Shown here piece by piece: positions 24,544-36,700 of a stretch of DNA of 64,000 nucleotides. A program made the translations under genes and the position numbers. The notes below the pieces were generated by a model. It was not told the DNA's origin. It saw nothing but the letters and a program-made list of their open reading frames with translations, and made no database searches. Position 1 is the first letter of the stretch. Each line of letters begins with the position of its first letter. The DNA lies in NCBI GenBank assembly GCA_014898415.1, contig RCTD01000004.1, positions 2,231,001 to 2,295,000 of the forward strand. Direction: 5' to 3'. This DNA is from Stromatinia cepivora. Lineage: Eukaryota > Ascomycota > Leotiomycetes > Helotiales > Sclerotiniaceae.

Positions 24544-26272
24544 AATTGAAGTACCTTTTGCTTCAACATTGCATGTTATTTTTGAACCTCAATCACCTCT
24601 AGTTTTCAACAATATTGTTCTTTTTCATTAGCTTTTGCCCCACCACTGGCTGTATGTGGGTGCTTTGTGAGCAGTGTTCATCTTTCCAGTAAGTGAATAA
24701 TGCTACCGTGTATCAAAACTTCGCACCTATCGCCAAATCTATCTACATGCAAAAGGACCACTTGGAGCAAGGATTGACTTTGGAGCAGGGATTGACTGAA
24801 GAGCATTGAAATCTTCATAACTATCTATCTAGACAAGGCCGATCGATGAGAATCGCGAAGATTAAGTCCTCTTCACGACCCGCGCAATTTCGAACAATCG
24901 ACTTTTGATAGCCCAAATGAGCATGTTTGATCGCTTTATCTCTATGTCACTTCGTTGAAGACGGTCTTCACGTTTCATCCACCTTTACTCACCCTTATCA
25001 CGTCTACCACGTTCTTTTCCCTTGTCTCTGGCATTCAACGAACCTCTAAACATCTAGATATCATATACAAGTCTGCAGATGAGTAGCTCTGTATTTATTT
25101 TCAAGACCACGTTTAAAATGACCGAGGAGCCAACGCAGTCGAATATTCAAATAGGAAAATTCGAGGTAATGTCTTAATGAGACTCACTTTTACGAACACT
25201 AGATTTCTATACGAATTCACAAGCGCTTTTTTTTTGCACACCAACACCTTTGTATATCACAAAAGCTGGAATAATGTAGGCTATACCTGTGATCATATAT
25301 TTCGCTTTCAAGAAGGCAGGGAATTCTCGATACAGATCGAACTTCCTACTTGGGGATGCTATCAAGGTATAGTGGTTCTCTTTCAGCCAATCTCTTAGTG
25401 CTCCTGAAGTTTTCTGGCAGATCTGAGCTGGCGAGAAATAGATTGTATGAGTATTCTTGAACTTTTGTTGCACGTCTGACTTGACCGGAAGTCAATTAGA
25501 CGGCTTTACTTGAAACTTGCGTTGCACGTCTGAGTTAGGTAGATTCAATGAGATCGATTCTTTTGAACGTTTGTTGCATGTCTGAGTTGTTTAGAAGTCA
25601 ATTAGATAAATTCTCTCAAAATTTTGTATAAATTTGATTTGGGCAGAGTTAACTACAAGTCCTTGCTTTTAAATTTGGCTGTACCTCTAGGCGTAGCAAA
25701 AGCAGTTTGATCGCTGCCTCTTCTAGTTATCACAATATACTGGACTTATGGATAAAAGGTAGTCTATTCCCTGTAGCGAAAATGGATTTAGATTCCAGAT
25801 TTACCTCCTGCGATTGAGTATAGTTACCGCGAGCACATAGATCTAAGTTGGTTCCATCGGAATATCTGTAACGGTAGCAAATGACCTACTGTATATAAGA
25901 GGATTGTAGTCTTATATCACCAATTTCAGAAGTGAATCTATCCTCACTAATTTCCTCATGATTCAGAACTGATTAATGATGAATGATCAAATCTATTCGT
26001 TCATCTATCTATCATTCACAATAATAGTATGAATCTAATTTGAAATTTCACATCTACCTAGTAATTTTACTCCTGTACAGACCTCTTTCCCTTGCTTTCA
26101 TTCCTCCCTAGTATATACCCTCCATCTCCATCTTCCCCCAATATCTATCATCTCAACCTAAACAACATCTTCACCCTACCAATCTCACATATCAACACAA
26201 CACCACAGCCCTCTACCAACTCAAGAACTCACCCTCAAACCCCATACCGAACCCACCTCTCCGCTTCCAAAA
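24544..26272. other. intergenic with a 53-bp minisatellite
   Basis: 1.7 kb without a supported gene. It contains the minisatellite described separately (25404-25668). An 88-codon reverse frame at 25207-25473 has an IPAFVIYKG string like the cis-Pro motif of thioredoxins but no ATG start and no active-site Cys, so it is not called. Confidence 0.45.
25404..25668. repeat. 53-bp minisatellite, at least five copies
   Basis: Units start at 25404, 25457, 25510, 25563 and 25616, exactly 53 bp apart. The clearest copies (2-4) share TTGAAC-T-TTGTTGCACGTCTGA and GAAGTCAATTAGA. The outer two are more diverged, largely by transitions. A sixth, weak copy may follow at about 25669. Confidence 0.85.
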
Positions 26273-26707
26273 ATGGATATAAAAACCTATGGCACCTACC
26301 CCCTCTTCCTCCTCACAACCCTAATCCTAACCTTTTTCTTCATCTCCTTACTTTACATACCTCGCTTTATCTATCTATGCTTCAAATCTCATATCCAATC
26401 CCTTATACAGAAACACAAACACAAAAACGAGTATAAAAATAAAAACACAAAACCCAAAACCCCACAACATACACCCAAAAACCAGCGAAAAACATATTGG
26501 TGGGATCTTGAGGAAGTAATAGAAGAAGAAAATGAATGGGTATCGAATTCATCAGATAAGAGTAAATTGGGATGGGATTCGGAGATGGAGATGGAGATGG
26601 TGACTTGGGGGAGGGATTCGGATTTGTGTTTACAGGGCAGTGCGGGGAGGTGGTTAGATTGTGCGGATGAGGGGGAGAGAAGGGGGGATGTACCTATTTG
26701 CGGATGA
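26273..26707 (+). CDS. small single-pass membrane protein with LYIPR-F-IY motif
   Basis: A 144-codon frame from ATG 26273 in a good context (AAAATGG). Residues about 9-32 are a strong membrane helix (YPLFLLTTLILTFFFISLLY) closed by IPRFIYLCF, followed by a Lys-rich stretch (KHKHKNEYKNKNTKPK), then an acidic, Trp-containing C-terminal half (WWDLEEVIEEENEW). The N-terminal membrane block matches that of the reverse-strand microprotein at 27674-27823 (both end in LLYIPR-[FY]-IY), so the two appear related. The family is not recognised. Type I or II topology cannot be told, but the basic stretch after the helix favours a cytosolic C-terminus. Confidence 0.5.
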   Translation: MDIKTYGTYPLFLLTTLILTFFFISLLYIPRFIYLCFKSHIQSLIQKHKHKNEYKNKNTKPKTPQHTPKNQRKTYWWDLEEVIEEENEWVSNSSDKSKLGWDSEMEMEMVTWGRDSDLCLQGSAGRWLDCADEGERRGDVPICG

Positions 26708-27673
26708 GGTTATTCTTTTCGAGGGGTAGAGGAAGGATTTTTGTGTCTTGGGGTGGTGGAGTTGGAGGGATGGTGGTGGGGGATGGGGTGGGAGGAGATT
26801 TGTGATTTGGTATTTGGTGTTTGAAGAGAGATGGGGTTCAAAGAAATCCTCATGCGAGGTTTGAAATAGAGGAGGAGAGGACGGGAAGCAAAAATTATCA
26901 ATAGGATATACAGTGCGATCATGATAATAACAATGGGGTAAAAGAGCTGGTCTCTGTGATTTTAACAAATATATCCAATCATCTTAGATATTCTCCATTT
27001 TCATTCTCCCAATTTACCTCACAAATTTCCAAAAAGATCTCTCCCCTTTCTATCATCAACATCTAAACATCGAATTTCTTGTAAACGTATCCCGTTTAAT
27101 CCATCTCATCCATTCATCCAACATCCATTAAAATCACATCCCCAATCAAACTACCAGAATACTTCTTCACCCCTAACAGATATATCTTCCCTTCCCTATC
27201 TCTCCCCCCCACCCCACCTTCAGGAAGCTTCCACTTTGATCCTTACCATCTCCCACCACAACCTGTTCATCTGCATCCATCTCAATAGTATAGAGCGATT
27301 TACTAGCTCTCGCTTGTAAAAGAAGTTTAGAAATCATTTTCTAAGATTACATCCTCTGCATGCACCCGGTCTATCTATCCATCTTCTGTCCCATTTCTCT
27401 TTCTTTCCCTATTCCCCTTCATTTCTATTACCCCGCCAATCTTCTTGCCTTCCCCCCATCGACTTCCATCAATCTGGCTATTTATATATCCTCGTCCATG
27501 CACTTCTCTTCCCGGTAATAGAATAGCCCGTTCATGCGTCTCCTAAATTATTTCTACGCCTTCTACGTCTCTCCGCCATTGTCTCTTGGGGCTCTCTCCT
27601 GTTTTCCCATTCTTTCTTCCTTTTATCTCTCTTATTCGAGATCCTACTTTTGTTTTTGCTTTTGCTTTTGCTT
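26708..27673. other. intergenic between the two convergent microprotein genes
   Basis: About 970 bp, pyrimidine-rich on the plus strand, with a TTTTGC repeat at 27653-27676 next to the stop of the minus-strand gene. No further gene supported. Confidence 0.4.
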
Positions 27674-27823
27674 TTACTTTTTTAAAAGAAACATATCCGC
27701 TAATTTTGAGATATAAACATATATATATCGAGGGATATAGAGAAGGAAAATGAAAAAGAGGATCAAGAGGAATGTGATAGCGAGATAGACAATTATACCG
27801 TGTTTTGCGGAGAGGGATGCCAT
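27674..27823 (-). CDS. 49-residue single-pass membrane microprotein with LYIPR-Y-IY motif
   Basis: A 50-codon frame including the stop, start codon at 27823-27821 (context TCAATGG). It consists of a short polar start (MASLSAKHG), one long membrane helix (YLAITFLLILFFIFLLY), then IPRYIYVYISKLADMFLLKK. The stretch LLYIPR-[YF]-IY and the helix before it match the protein at 26273, although the rest differs. The stop falls in a simple-repeat tract; a splice near the GTTTAT after the IYIY codons could in principle extend it. Function unknown. It is easily missed by gene finders because of its size. Confidence 0.45.
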   Translation of the reverse strand: MASLSAKHGIIVYLAITFLLILFFIFLLYIPRYIYVYISKLADMFLLKK

Positions 27824-28621
27824 TGATTTATTTTGGGGTTGTGATTGTGATTGTGGTTTTGGTTTTGGCTGTAAGTTGGGTTTTGAGTGTGTATACTATG
27901 TGTATATATGTATGTATGTAGCAGGCAAAGATAGATGAAGATCAAAGGAAGAGAGGGTGGAGGTTAGAGGAAAGAAGAGAGGAGAAGGGTGGATGGAGGG
28001 AGGAAAGATATGAACAAGACGATAAAGTAAGTAGAAAGGTATACAATTGCAATATCTGTGAATAAACGTATGAAGGGCGTAAATTGAAGATTCTGAATCT
28101 CGGACTCTTTATTGTAAGTTCAGCTCATATGAATGTGGATATGCTGGGTATATTACATGGTGTGAATTAGAAGGAAGAACCTGATCTAGCCATCTACACG
28201 AAGATAATTACCATACATGAGGAAATCTAGTGATTAAGGGGAGGACAATGAGCGGAGAGGGAAGTACAGAAGGCGATGTAATATCAAGATAATGAGATGG
28301 AAGAGCTGGATTGGATTGCCATTCTAAAGAATATAACTTGACGATTATTGAATAATGGCCATACCGAATGTATCTATCAATACCTCATAGCTTAGATGAA
28401 GTCTTAAAATGAAAAGGTGTTCCTCCCTCGACGCCAATTATGCATACCCAAGTATGCACCCATTTATGCAGTCGCCATGAAACTATGTAAGAAGCTAAAG
28501 ATTTTGTCGTCCATTCCCATAACGAAAAGATATAAATATCAGTGTGATAAATGAAACACATGCGAAAACTCCCCAACTATGCATGCACCAGTCTCCATGG
28601 TATCAAAAATGAGAATAAAGA
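27824..28621. other. intergenic, nothing recognised
   Basis: About 800 bp covering the promoter of the minus-strand microprotein and the 3' flank of the drn1 gene. A GTATATATGTATGTATGT stretch lies near 27900. No gene supported. Confidence 0.4.
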
Positions 28622-30415
28622 TTAAAGCGAGAAATCAAACTCCTTAAAAGCCGCCTTGAAAGCCTCTGCATCACTTTTCTCCTCATCCTCAGTCTGAGCA
28701 CAATCTCTCCACTGAATTCTCTTCTCCAGATTTAACAATTTAGCTAGAACCGTTCTACCGAACTGAAGATTAAAGCGCACATTCCAATCAAATGGCATTG
28801 TAATGCATTTTGACGTTCCTTCTTGAGCTTCTTCAGTAGGAGGTGTCCAAATCCAAACACGGAAAAAATCGCCATCATTTTGACCGATTTCTGGATCTCT
28901 AACTTCGAAGGGGGGATATTTGAGGTTTTCGGCTTCTACACGGAAGGCCGCTTCGACGAGACCCTTCTGGATGGTTTCGGTAGGCATGGGGATCAATTGC
29001 CAATGTGTATGGACACCGCTTCCTTTGCTGATTTCGTAGGTGACAGCACCCAATTTGTTTTCACTGCGTTGCGCAATCATATTCTGTAGAGCCTCTTTGT
29101 ATTTGACCATTTCAGCGTAAGTTCTTTGTTTAGAATCCTCCTCTGGTATTAAGGCCAATGTAGGAGAGTGTTCAAGTGGAATAATTAGGGCGTGTGCCGG
29201 AAAGTCAATACCAAACGAAGCATTAGTAGTAGCTGTAGTTAAAGGACCTTTCGCAATTGTCAAATATGCTTCATTGCCGATGGACGCGATAAGGTGAGTA
29301 GCTAAATTTGGATTCGAAAGACAAAAGAAACATTCACCAGGGCCTGGGGGTGGTTGTCTTTGACCTCTACGTCCTCGGCCACGTTTATAATCATTCCCTC
29401 CATACCTAGAATAAGGTTCCGGCTCAAGGGCTGCTCGTTTCCTCTCATTAGGTCGGGCTACAAATGGCGATGCCGTGGTACCAGCGGGCAGTGGTGCAAG
29501 TGGATCAACTGTCGCTTGTAACGTAAACGCATATAAAGCTTTCTGTTTCTTTGGGTTGCCATGCGGTGCCAAAGATATGAATCGAGTGAGAGGCCGAACG
29601 TCAGGAGCATCTGCAGTTGGGGCATGGAAGAAAGGTTCTCGCTCATAAAAATAATCTGGAGACACAGAAAAGTGATAACGAGGTTTCAAAGCTGCGCATA
29701 GATCTGCGATATGATCGCCGGCAATAGGATCCTTCGAATCATCGGGAGTTAGGATTTTTGAACCTGTTCGGATCGATTTGGGCCAACACGTTGTCAGAAG
29801 AATATCCGCAGTGTGCGCTCCGTGGAGAGCCTTCGCATCCCCAACAGTGTGGAAAGGTAGATACGATTCCATAGATAACCCTCCAATTATTTTTTCATCG
29901 AGTCGCCCGCCGAGCGCAACTATTTTGATTCCTTCTGAAGTCTTTGTGGTACTCCTTTTTGCAAGATAGTGCAGATTTGGACATATCTAAGACAATGAGT
30001 AACGAATTTTGTGGCCATTGAGGAGAAATTCTACACACCTCCTCATCTTTTTCAATCTTTTCAATAATTCTTTTCGGCAGAGGCGACGATCCAACGGTAA
30101 AATATGTAGGTAATGGTATAGGGATCTTTCCTGAAATCAGGTCTGTAACTGTGTCATCGGCTTCTGTGTCTTCAGCTCCAGGGAAAAGGTTTCCAGCCAC
30201 GATAGCGAAAGCAAAATTATTCTTGAGTTGCAGCGATGTTAATTTGGTAAAAGCATTTCGTATATGACCGTTGACGTCGCCGAGAACAATTCTGTCAGTG
30301 GATTAGTTGAATTCACAAAGTGAGACATGTTGTACGCGATCATGGCTGAGAAGCTCAAAGATGAGGTATTACTTATTGGTATTGTCAGATAGAATACTTA
30401 CATCTTGGATGCCAT
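28622..30415 (-). CDS. drn1: Drn1/CwfJ family protein, debranching-enzyme-associated
   Basis: Three exons: 30415-30402, 30291-30039 and 29986-28622, giving 543 residues. The family (yeast Drn1, fission yeast Cwf19-like, human CWF19L1) works with the lariat debranching enzyme Dbr1 in turning over excised introns in the nucleus. The N-terminus MASKI-IVLGDVNGHI is a metallophosphoesterase-like beginning. Residues about 260-390 are CwfJ C-terminal domain 1, a HIT-like fold: ECFFCLSNPNLATHLIASIG, HALIIPLEHSPTL and VHTHWQLIP. Domain 2 follows (FFRVWIWTPP, MPFDWNVRFNLQFGR, NLEKRIQWRDC). An Arg/Gly-rich linker (YKRGRGRRGQRQPP) precedes the HIT domain. The first exon codes for only four residues plus two bases. 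It lies head-to-head with utp20. Confidence 0.9.
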
Positions 30416-30717
30416 TTTGACCTTAAAGTATTCGAGTCGTGCAGGACAAAAGGCTGTTGTGAAGCTCAAATAGAGTAGTAAAGATAATATTTACTTTCAA
30501 AGATCTTTTGCGACGGGATTTGGTTTTCGATAAGAAAGCTCGAAAGCTCATATCTTAGCGTCATACTAGTGTAGAAGCGGCAAAGTGGGACCTTTTGCCG
30601 GGCGGTCAAGCAATTTGAAGTAAAAAAAATTCAAAGTTTCCATCCTCTCGCGATATTGATGCTGATATCCAGAATTTGTAGCGGATATCGTAGACTCTGG
30701 GGAGACTTGACTCTACG
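30416..30717. promoter_or_regulatory. shared upstream region of drn1 and utp20
   Basis: 302 bp separate the start codons of the divergent drn1 (minus) and utp20 (plus) genes, so both promoters must lie here or inside the neighbours. I see no clear TATA box. A bidirectional promoter for two nuclear RNA-processing genes is inferred from geometry. Confidence 0.5.
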
Positions 30718-33700
30718 ATGCCTGTCACAACTTCCGGAAGGATAATCAAGACCCGAAAGGGCAAGAAGGGTACTGCCCATCAGAAAAATCATCGATGGGA
30801 ATCTTTTACTACGAAAATATCAAAATTAAACTCCCTGGACCCATTACGAAGAGTACGTCGACATGACCTCGATGCCGAAGATATTTCTGCGACAACATCA
30901 TATTTCAAAGCCGGTTTGGAGAAATGGACTGAACTCAATTTATCATCTGGATTCATTTCCTTCGCAGAGGAAGTTCTTCCGCTATGCGACAGTTTACCGC
31001 AAATTCTACATTTCGAGGATAAGATTATGGGCCTCTTCATTAAATACATGGAAGGAAAGCAAAGGGAATCATTGGAGCCATTGTTAGAGTTAATTACAGA
31101 CTTTGCGCATGATTTGGGACCTCGATTCGAAAAGCACTACGCAAAAGCACTGGAATTGGTTACGTCGATAGCAGGAACTCCTCAAGATGTCGCCGTTATA
31201 GAATGGAGCTTTACATGCTTAGCATTTCTGTTCAAATATTTGTCGAAACTTATTGTGCCAGATTTACGTCCTACATACGATTTAATGGCACCATTACTTG
31301 GAAAACATCGTCAACCTCCACATATTGCCCGTTTTGCAGCAGAGGCCATGAGTTTTCTCATCAAAAAAGCTGGCGCACCGGCTCACAGAGAGAAGGCTCT
31401 TCCATTAATCGTACGCCATGCGAAATCAGATCTCCTGAGTATCGCAGACACCAAACAATTTGGCCTCTACTATCACGGAATAATGACCTTGTTCGCCGAG
31501 GCTATGAAGGGTAACGGACTAACTGTACACACGTCTGGTCCAGCGATCTTCAAGTCACTTTTCCTAGCAATTGAAGAGAACGATTTTGGGGAAAAGGAAG
31601 CTTCGCCATGGGTAGATGTTATATGTGGTGTACTAACTAGTATCGTTCATCATACCACCCCAGAGACTTTCAAGGAGATCCTAGAATTAGTATTGGAAGA
31701 GGCAAACACTCTTACCGATTCCTTCACACAGTCGAATACAATGTATAATTTCAACAAACTTCTACTCTCAGCCCGGGCAATAGGGATTGTGGCTGGTGTT
31801 CGACGAGCTTCACGAGTTCAGAATTGGCCAGCCCTGTTACAGGCATTATCTAATATCTTGAAAGCAGTTTCCAAAAACGCATCCTTAGTCGCAGCCGACG
31901 ACAAACATTTAGATCTTTGGAAATACCTCATTGAGAGCACAGCAATCGCTCTAACGTATTCTCCAATGGATTGCACTATCCCTTTCATTTCTCCTTTCAT
32001 GGATGCCCTTACCAAGGATCCATTGGCAAAATGGTTCTTGACATTCTGCTCCTATTTGTCGCAAGGGGAGCCTGAGCGCTTCCGAACTATTGCGTTACCT
32101 TACTTTCAAAGGTTCGTTCAACTCATTCATATATCTCCATCATATGCTAACTAAACCTTAGATTTATTGTTACACACTGGTCTGATGCCGAAAACGGAGA
32201 TACCTTGTGTGTGCTATTACCGAAGATGGTAGCATCAGGGGTACTTCCGAGTCGATATGGAAAGGATGCATTCTCACTACCTCAATCTTGGCAGGACCAG
32301 ATTGTCAGTAAATTCGAACGGCTAGAACTACAACCTTTCCCGGAACAAGTGTCAACAGCTACTTATAATCGCAGTCCCAAAACATGGCATGATCGATGCT
32401 TACCAAAATATAATGCTCTGTTAGAAATTTTAGAGTGCACTGCTGTACACCCTTCAACAAACGCAAGAATTGCAGAAATTCTACTTCGCAAGCTTAAACT
32501 TGCGCTCAGGCCATCTTCTTCACTTGCGCCTGAGGAAGCACATTTCATTGTTGGTCGAGGTTTCAGTTCCTTCTCTCGTATGACCAAAGGAGCTGGTGAA
32601 GTTGATAGGGCATTGGAACCATTATTACGTGCAGCAGCTCCTCGGTATGCTCGATTACCAAATTTCTTAGAAGCACTGTTAGGTTACAAAGCAAGCCTCA
32701 AATTGTCCCTCACACCTGACGACGGGAAATCGAACGAGGAAGAGGATACGAGTGATTCAGAAGCTGAATTTGACCTATTGGTACGATCTTTAGTAGAGAA
32801 TCTCTCATCCGAAGCCAGCGAATTACGCCTTCTTTCTCTGCGACTCCTAGAGCATATTCATGGTAGTGATCACGGTGTATCTTCGGAAGCAATTACACTC
32901 ATGATTATGATCGAGCAAACCCCCTTGGATTTACAATCTGCTCGTTCCGCTTCTATGCATATCCGCAAACTGGCTTCAATCTATACTTCACAAATGGCGA
33001 TACCTTGGATGAAATATGCTATACCATCATTCTGTTTTGGTATGCTTACTGTGAAGATGGCGCAAATCTGGGAAGATGCGAGTGCTGCTCTAAAGCAGAT
33101 CGCTGAATCCAAAGTTGGTGAGGAAGCAGTTGCTGTCTTGGCATTCAAATGGTTGGAGACACCATCAGTCAAATGGAGTGGGCCTCCAGCCCCCATAGAG
33201 AAGGATCAAAACAATGGGTTAACTGACTTTGAGTGCTCAAATCTCAATAACTTGGACAAACTTGCAAAAGAGACAGACTTGGAAGTCCGCAATGCTCGTG
33301 ATACTATGCTTAAAAAATTTGAGGTCGCCCAACAATTGGTTGATGCACAACCCAGCGCTGCTAGATCCCAAGCGCTTCGTGTTCTGTCTGCAGTTCCTAT
33401 GATTGGAGAAAGACGATCTCGACAACTGATTCCAATGTTCCTTTCTTGGGCCAGCAAAGCCTCCGAGGAAGTTGATCAGACAAGTGACGAGGATGAAGCA
33501 GTTGTGAGTGACTGGACAAGGAAGGATCAGAAGGCCCTCCTGGATGTATTGGGCCTGTTTGTCAATCCAAGATCCATTTTCAAGACAGATGAGGTTTACG
33601 AAGCACTTTTGCGATTATTGGCGAATGGTGACATCGAAACCCAGAAGTCTGCTCTGAAGGCCGTCTTGACATGGAAAAACAAGAGCGTCAAACCCTATCA

Positions 33701-36700
33701 GGAGAATCTCTCGAATTTGCTCGATGAAGCTCGATTTAAGGATGAGATTACTATTCTCCTTCAAGGTCAAACCTTAGTTCAACCAGAGCATCGAGAAGCC
33801 CTTATGCCAATCCTTCTCAGATTGCTATATGGACGCACGATCTCTCGGAAGGGTGCTGCGAGTGGAAAGCAAGGTATGGAGGCAAGAAGGTTGACGGTGT
33901 TAAGAAACCTGAGTGTCGAAGATATTGGAGGATTTTTAGATATTGCCCTTGGTGATTTGAAAGATCTGGATCTGGTAAAGGACGGAGCTGTTCAGATGTC
34001 GGTCTTCCAGAAGGAGTTGTTGGGTGCCAGGAAGCAAGTTGGTTTCACAAACATGATGGAAGCAGTGCTTAAGGAGTTAGCCACCAAGGTTGTACCTCTG
34101 ACCCGAAAATTACTGGAAGCTGTCTTGTACTGTTTGGTAATCGCTTCACGCCAACTACAGGGTGAGTCAACTGAAGAGAACGAAGATGAAGAAGAGAACA
34201 GCAAGACCTCCTTGTTCAAAGTTGTTCGACAGACTGGATTGAAGTGTCTCATACTCCTGTTCATCAATTCAGCAGACTTTGACTGGTCTCCATATGTGGA
34301 TCTCATTGTGACCGAAATTGTCCTACCAAGACTCGATAACCTACCAATCGAAACTGCGCAGGGTATTTCAGGTCTCCTCCGATTGTTTTCCGCCTGGTCA
34401 GCCTCGATGAAGACTGTTTCACTTCTTGGTAGCCACAACCAAATCTTACCAAAGGTGGCAGAGTGTTTAGCACCTTCAAAATCTAAGGATGAAGTCAAAC
34501 TTTTCGCTCTTTCCATCATCCGGGGTGTCGTCAAGTGTGCACAAGAGGAAGCAGTAGGAGGCAAAGAAGTTGTAAAGCAACAGCTCTTAACACCGAATAT
34601 GGATCATTTCCTTATTCAAATAGGTGGTATCCTTCGTACCCAAAACGATATGAGCAAAGATTTGCTCGAAGGTTGTGTTGAAACTGTCTCTGAGTTAGCA
34701 CCTTTCGTCTCAAACTCGACACAAGGTCGCAACTTGGTTGATGTATCCGTTTTCTTACTCGATCAGCCCTCGCGAAGAGTTACTCCCAAGACTAAAGCCG
34801 GTTTGCTTTTGGTTCTGGAACACTTTGTACCTCTCTACGACCTCCAAAATGATGTGGACCTTAAGGATCGAGTTTACCACACTGTCACTTCCCTCTTTGG
34901 CTTCTTCAAAGACAAGATTAGCAGGGAAGTATTATCACGAGTGCTGTTAGTGTACTCAGACAAAGATCCTGTTTTAAAGGAAGTGGCAGCATTGTGCTCA
35001 GATCTCAATTCTTTTGCTGAAGGACGGCTTGACGAACCAGATTACGATCGCCGACTGAAGGCTTTCAATGCTATCAACGCCAAAAGAGATATCGACTTCA
35101 ATTCGCACCAATGGACACCTTTACTTTTCAACATGCTCTTCTATATCAAGCATGACGAAGAATTTGGAATTCTGTCATCGAATTCATCAGATGGAGTATG
35201 TCGATTCATCGAAACAGCTAAAGATGCGAAGCAAACTTCAGAGTTTCCAGCTTTCCAAAACATGCTTTCCACCATCTTAATTCCAGCCCTTTTCGCTGGT
35301 GTCCGTGAACCTTCTGAAATTATTCGTCGCGAATACATGAAAGTTATGGCGCATTTGATCCGCAACTTTTCAGATTGGTCTGAAGTGAGCGATATGCACG
35401 GTCTCTTGGCCGGCGAAGATGAGGTAGAATCTTCATTCTTTAACAATATCATTGCTGCAGGTAAAGGTCGACAGTCCAGCGCTTTAGGACTACTTTCCTC
35501 TGCCGCAGAGAAGGGGGAGTTAAGCAGCAAGAACGTTAGCCATTTCTTCATCCCTCTCATCGAACATTTTATTTTCGACAGGGCGGAGGGCAACGATGCA
35601 CACAACCTTGCCGCCGAAGCTACAACTACCGTCGGAATTCTTGCAGGTTCGCTGGAGTGGCAACAATATCGTGCCATGCTGAAACGATTCATTGGATATG
35701 TTCAAGCCAAACCTGATCTAGAGAAACAGATTATCCGTTTACTTGGCAAGGTTATCGATTCTTTGGCACTTGCAGCGCCATCTCCTGTTGATACTGACAT
35801 GGAAAGTGATGAACCTAAGATTCAAAGCAAATTGGCGATTACGATGCCCAAAGAACCTAAATTTTCAGACGACCTTACTTCAAACATCTTGCCACCTTTG
35901 ACAGATTATCTCCACGATAAGGACGAATCAACTGTCAGCTTGCGTGTTCCTGTTGCGGTCATCGTTGTTAGGCTGCTTAAACTTTTACCACAAGAGAAAA
36001 TGAACGAACGACTTCCAGCTGTTTTGACCGATATTTGCCATATTCTCCGTAGTAAGGCACAAGAATCGAGAGATCTTACTAGAGATACCTTGGTTAAAAT
36101 TTGCGTTCTACTTGGCCCATCTTGCTTTGGCTTTGTGTTGAAAGAACTTCGCAGTGCTTTAGCTAGAGGTTCCCAACTCCATGTGCTCTCATACACAATG
36201 CATTCCATGTTAGTAGCCACGACACCAGAGTACGCCCCAGGTGATATCGATTATTGCTTGCCTTCAATTGTCGCCATCATCATGGATGACATCTTTGGTG
36301 CTGTTGGGCAGGAGAAGGATGAGGAAGGATACATCAGCAAGATGAAGGAAGTCAAGAGTAGTAAAAGTCATGACTCAATGGAGTTGATAGCCAAGACAGC
36401 TACTCTAAGCCGCCTAACAGACTTGATTCATCCAATCCGAGTTTTATTGAAGGAGAAGCTGAATATTCGTATGGTTCGAAAGATCGATGAACTTCTGAAC
36501 AGAATCAGTTCTGGATTACTCAAAAACACAGCCGCCGGAAGCCGTGATAGTCTCGTATTCTGCTATGAGGTTATTCAAGATGTTTACAACAGTCAAAAGC
36601 CCCAAGCCAAAGGAGGTAGAGATGATTATAGACTTAAACGTTATCTAATACAAAAAGGTGCCAAGAGAGGTGGAGACCGTGGTGCTACGACCATCTACAC

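Noticed and set aside
25207..25473. Reverse frame with IPAFVIYKG resembling the thioredoxin cis-Pro motif
   Set aside because: No ATG start, no C-x-x-C site, and part of the frame lies in the 53-bp minisatellite.
33992..34564. 190-codon reverse frame inside utp20, and a similar one at 35141-35692
   Set aside because: Antisense shadows of a well-supported gene; no domain.
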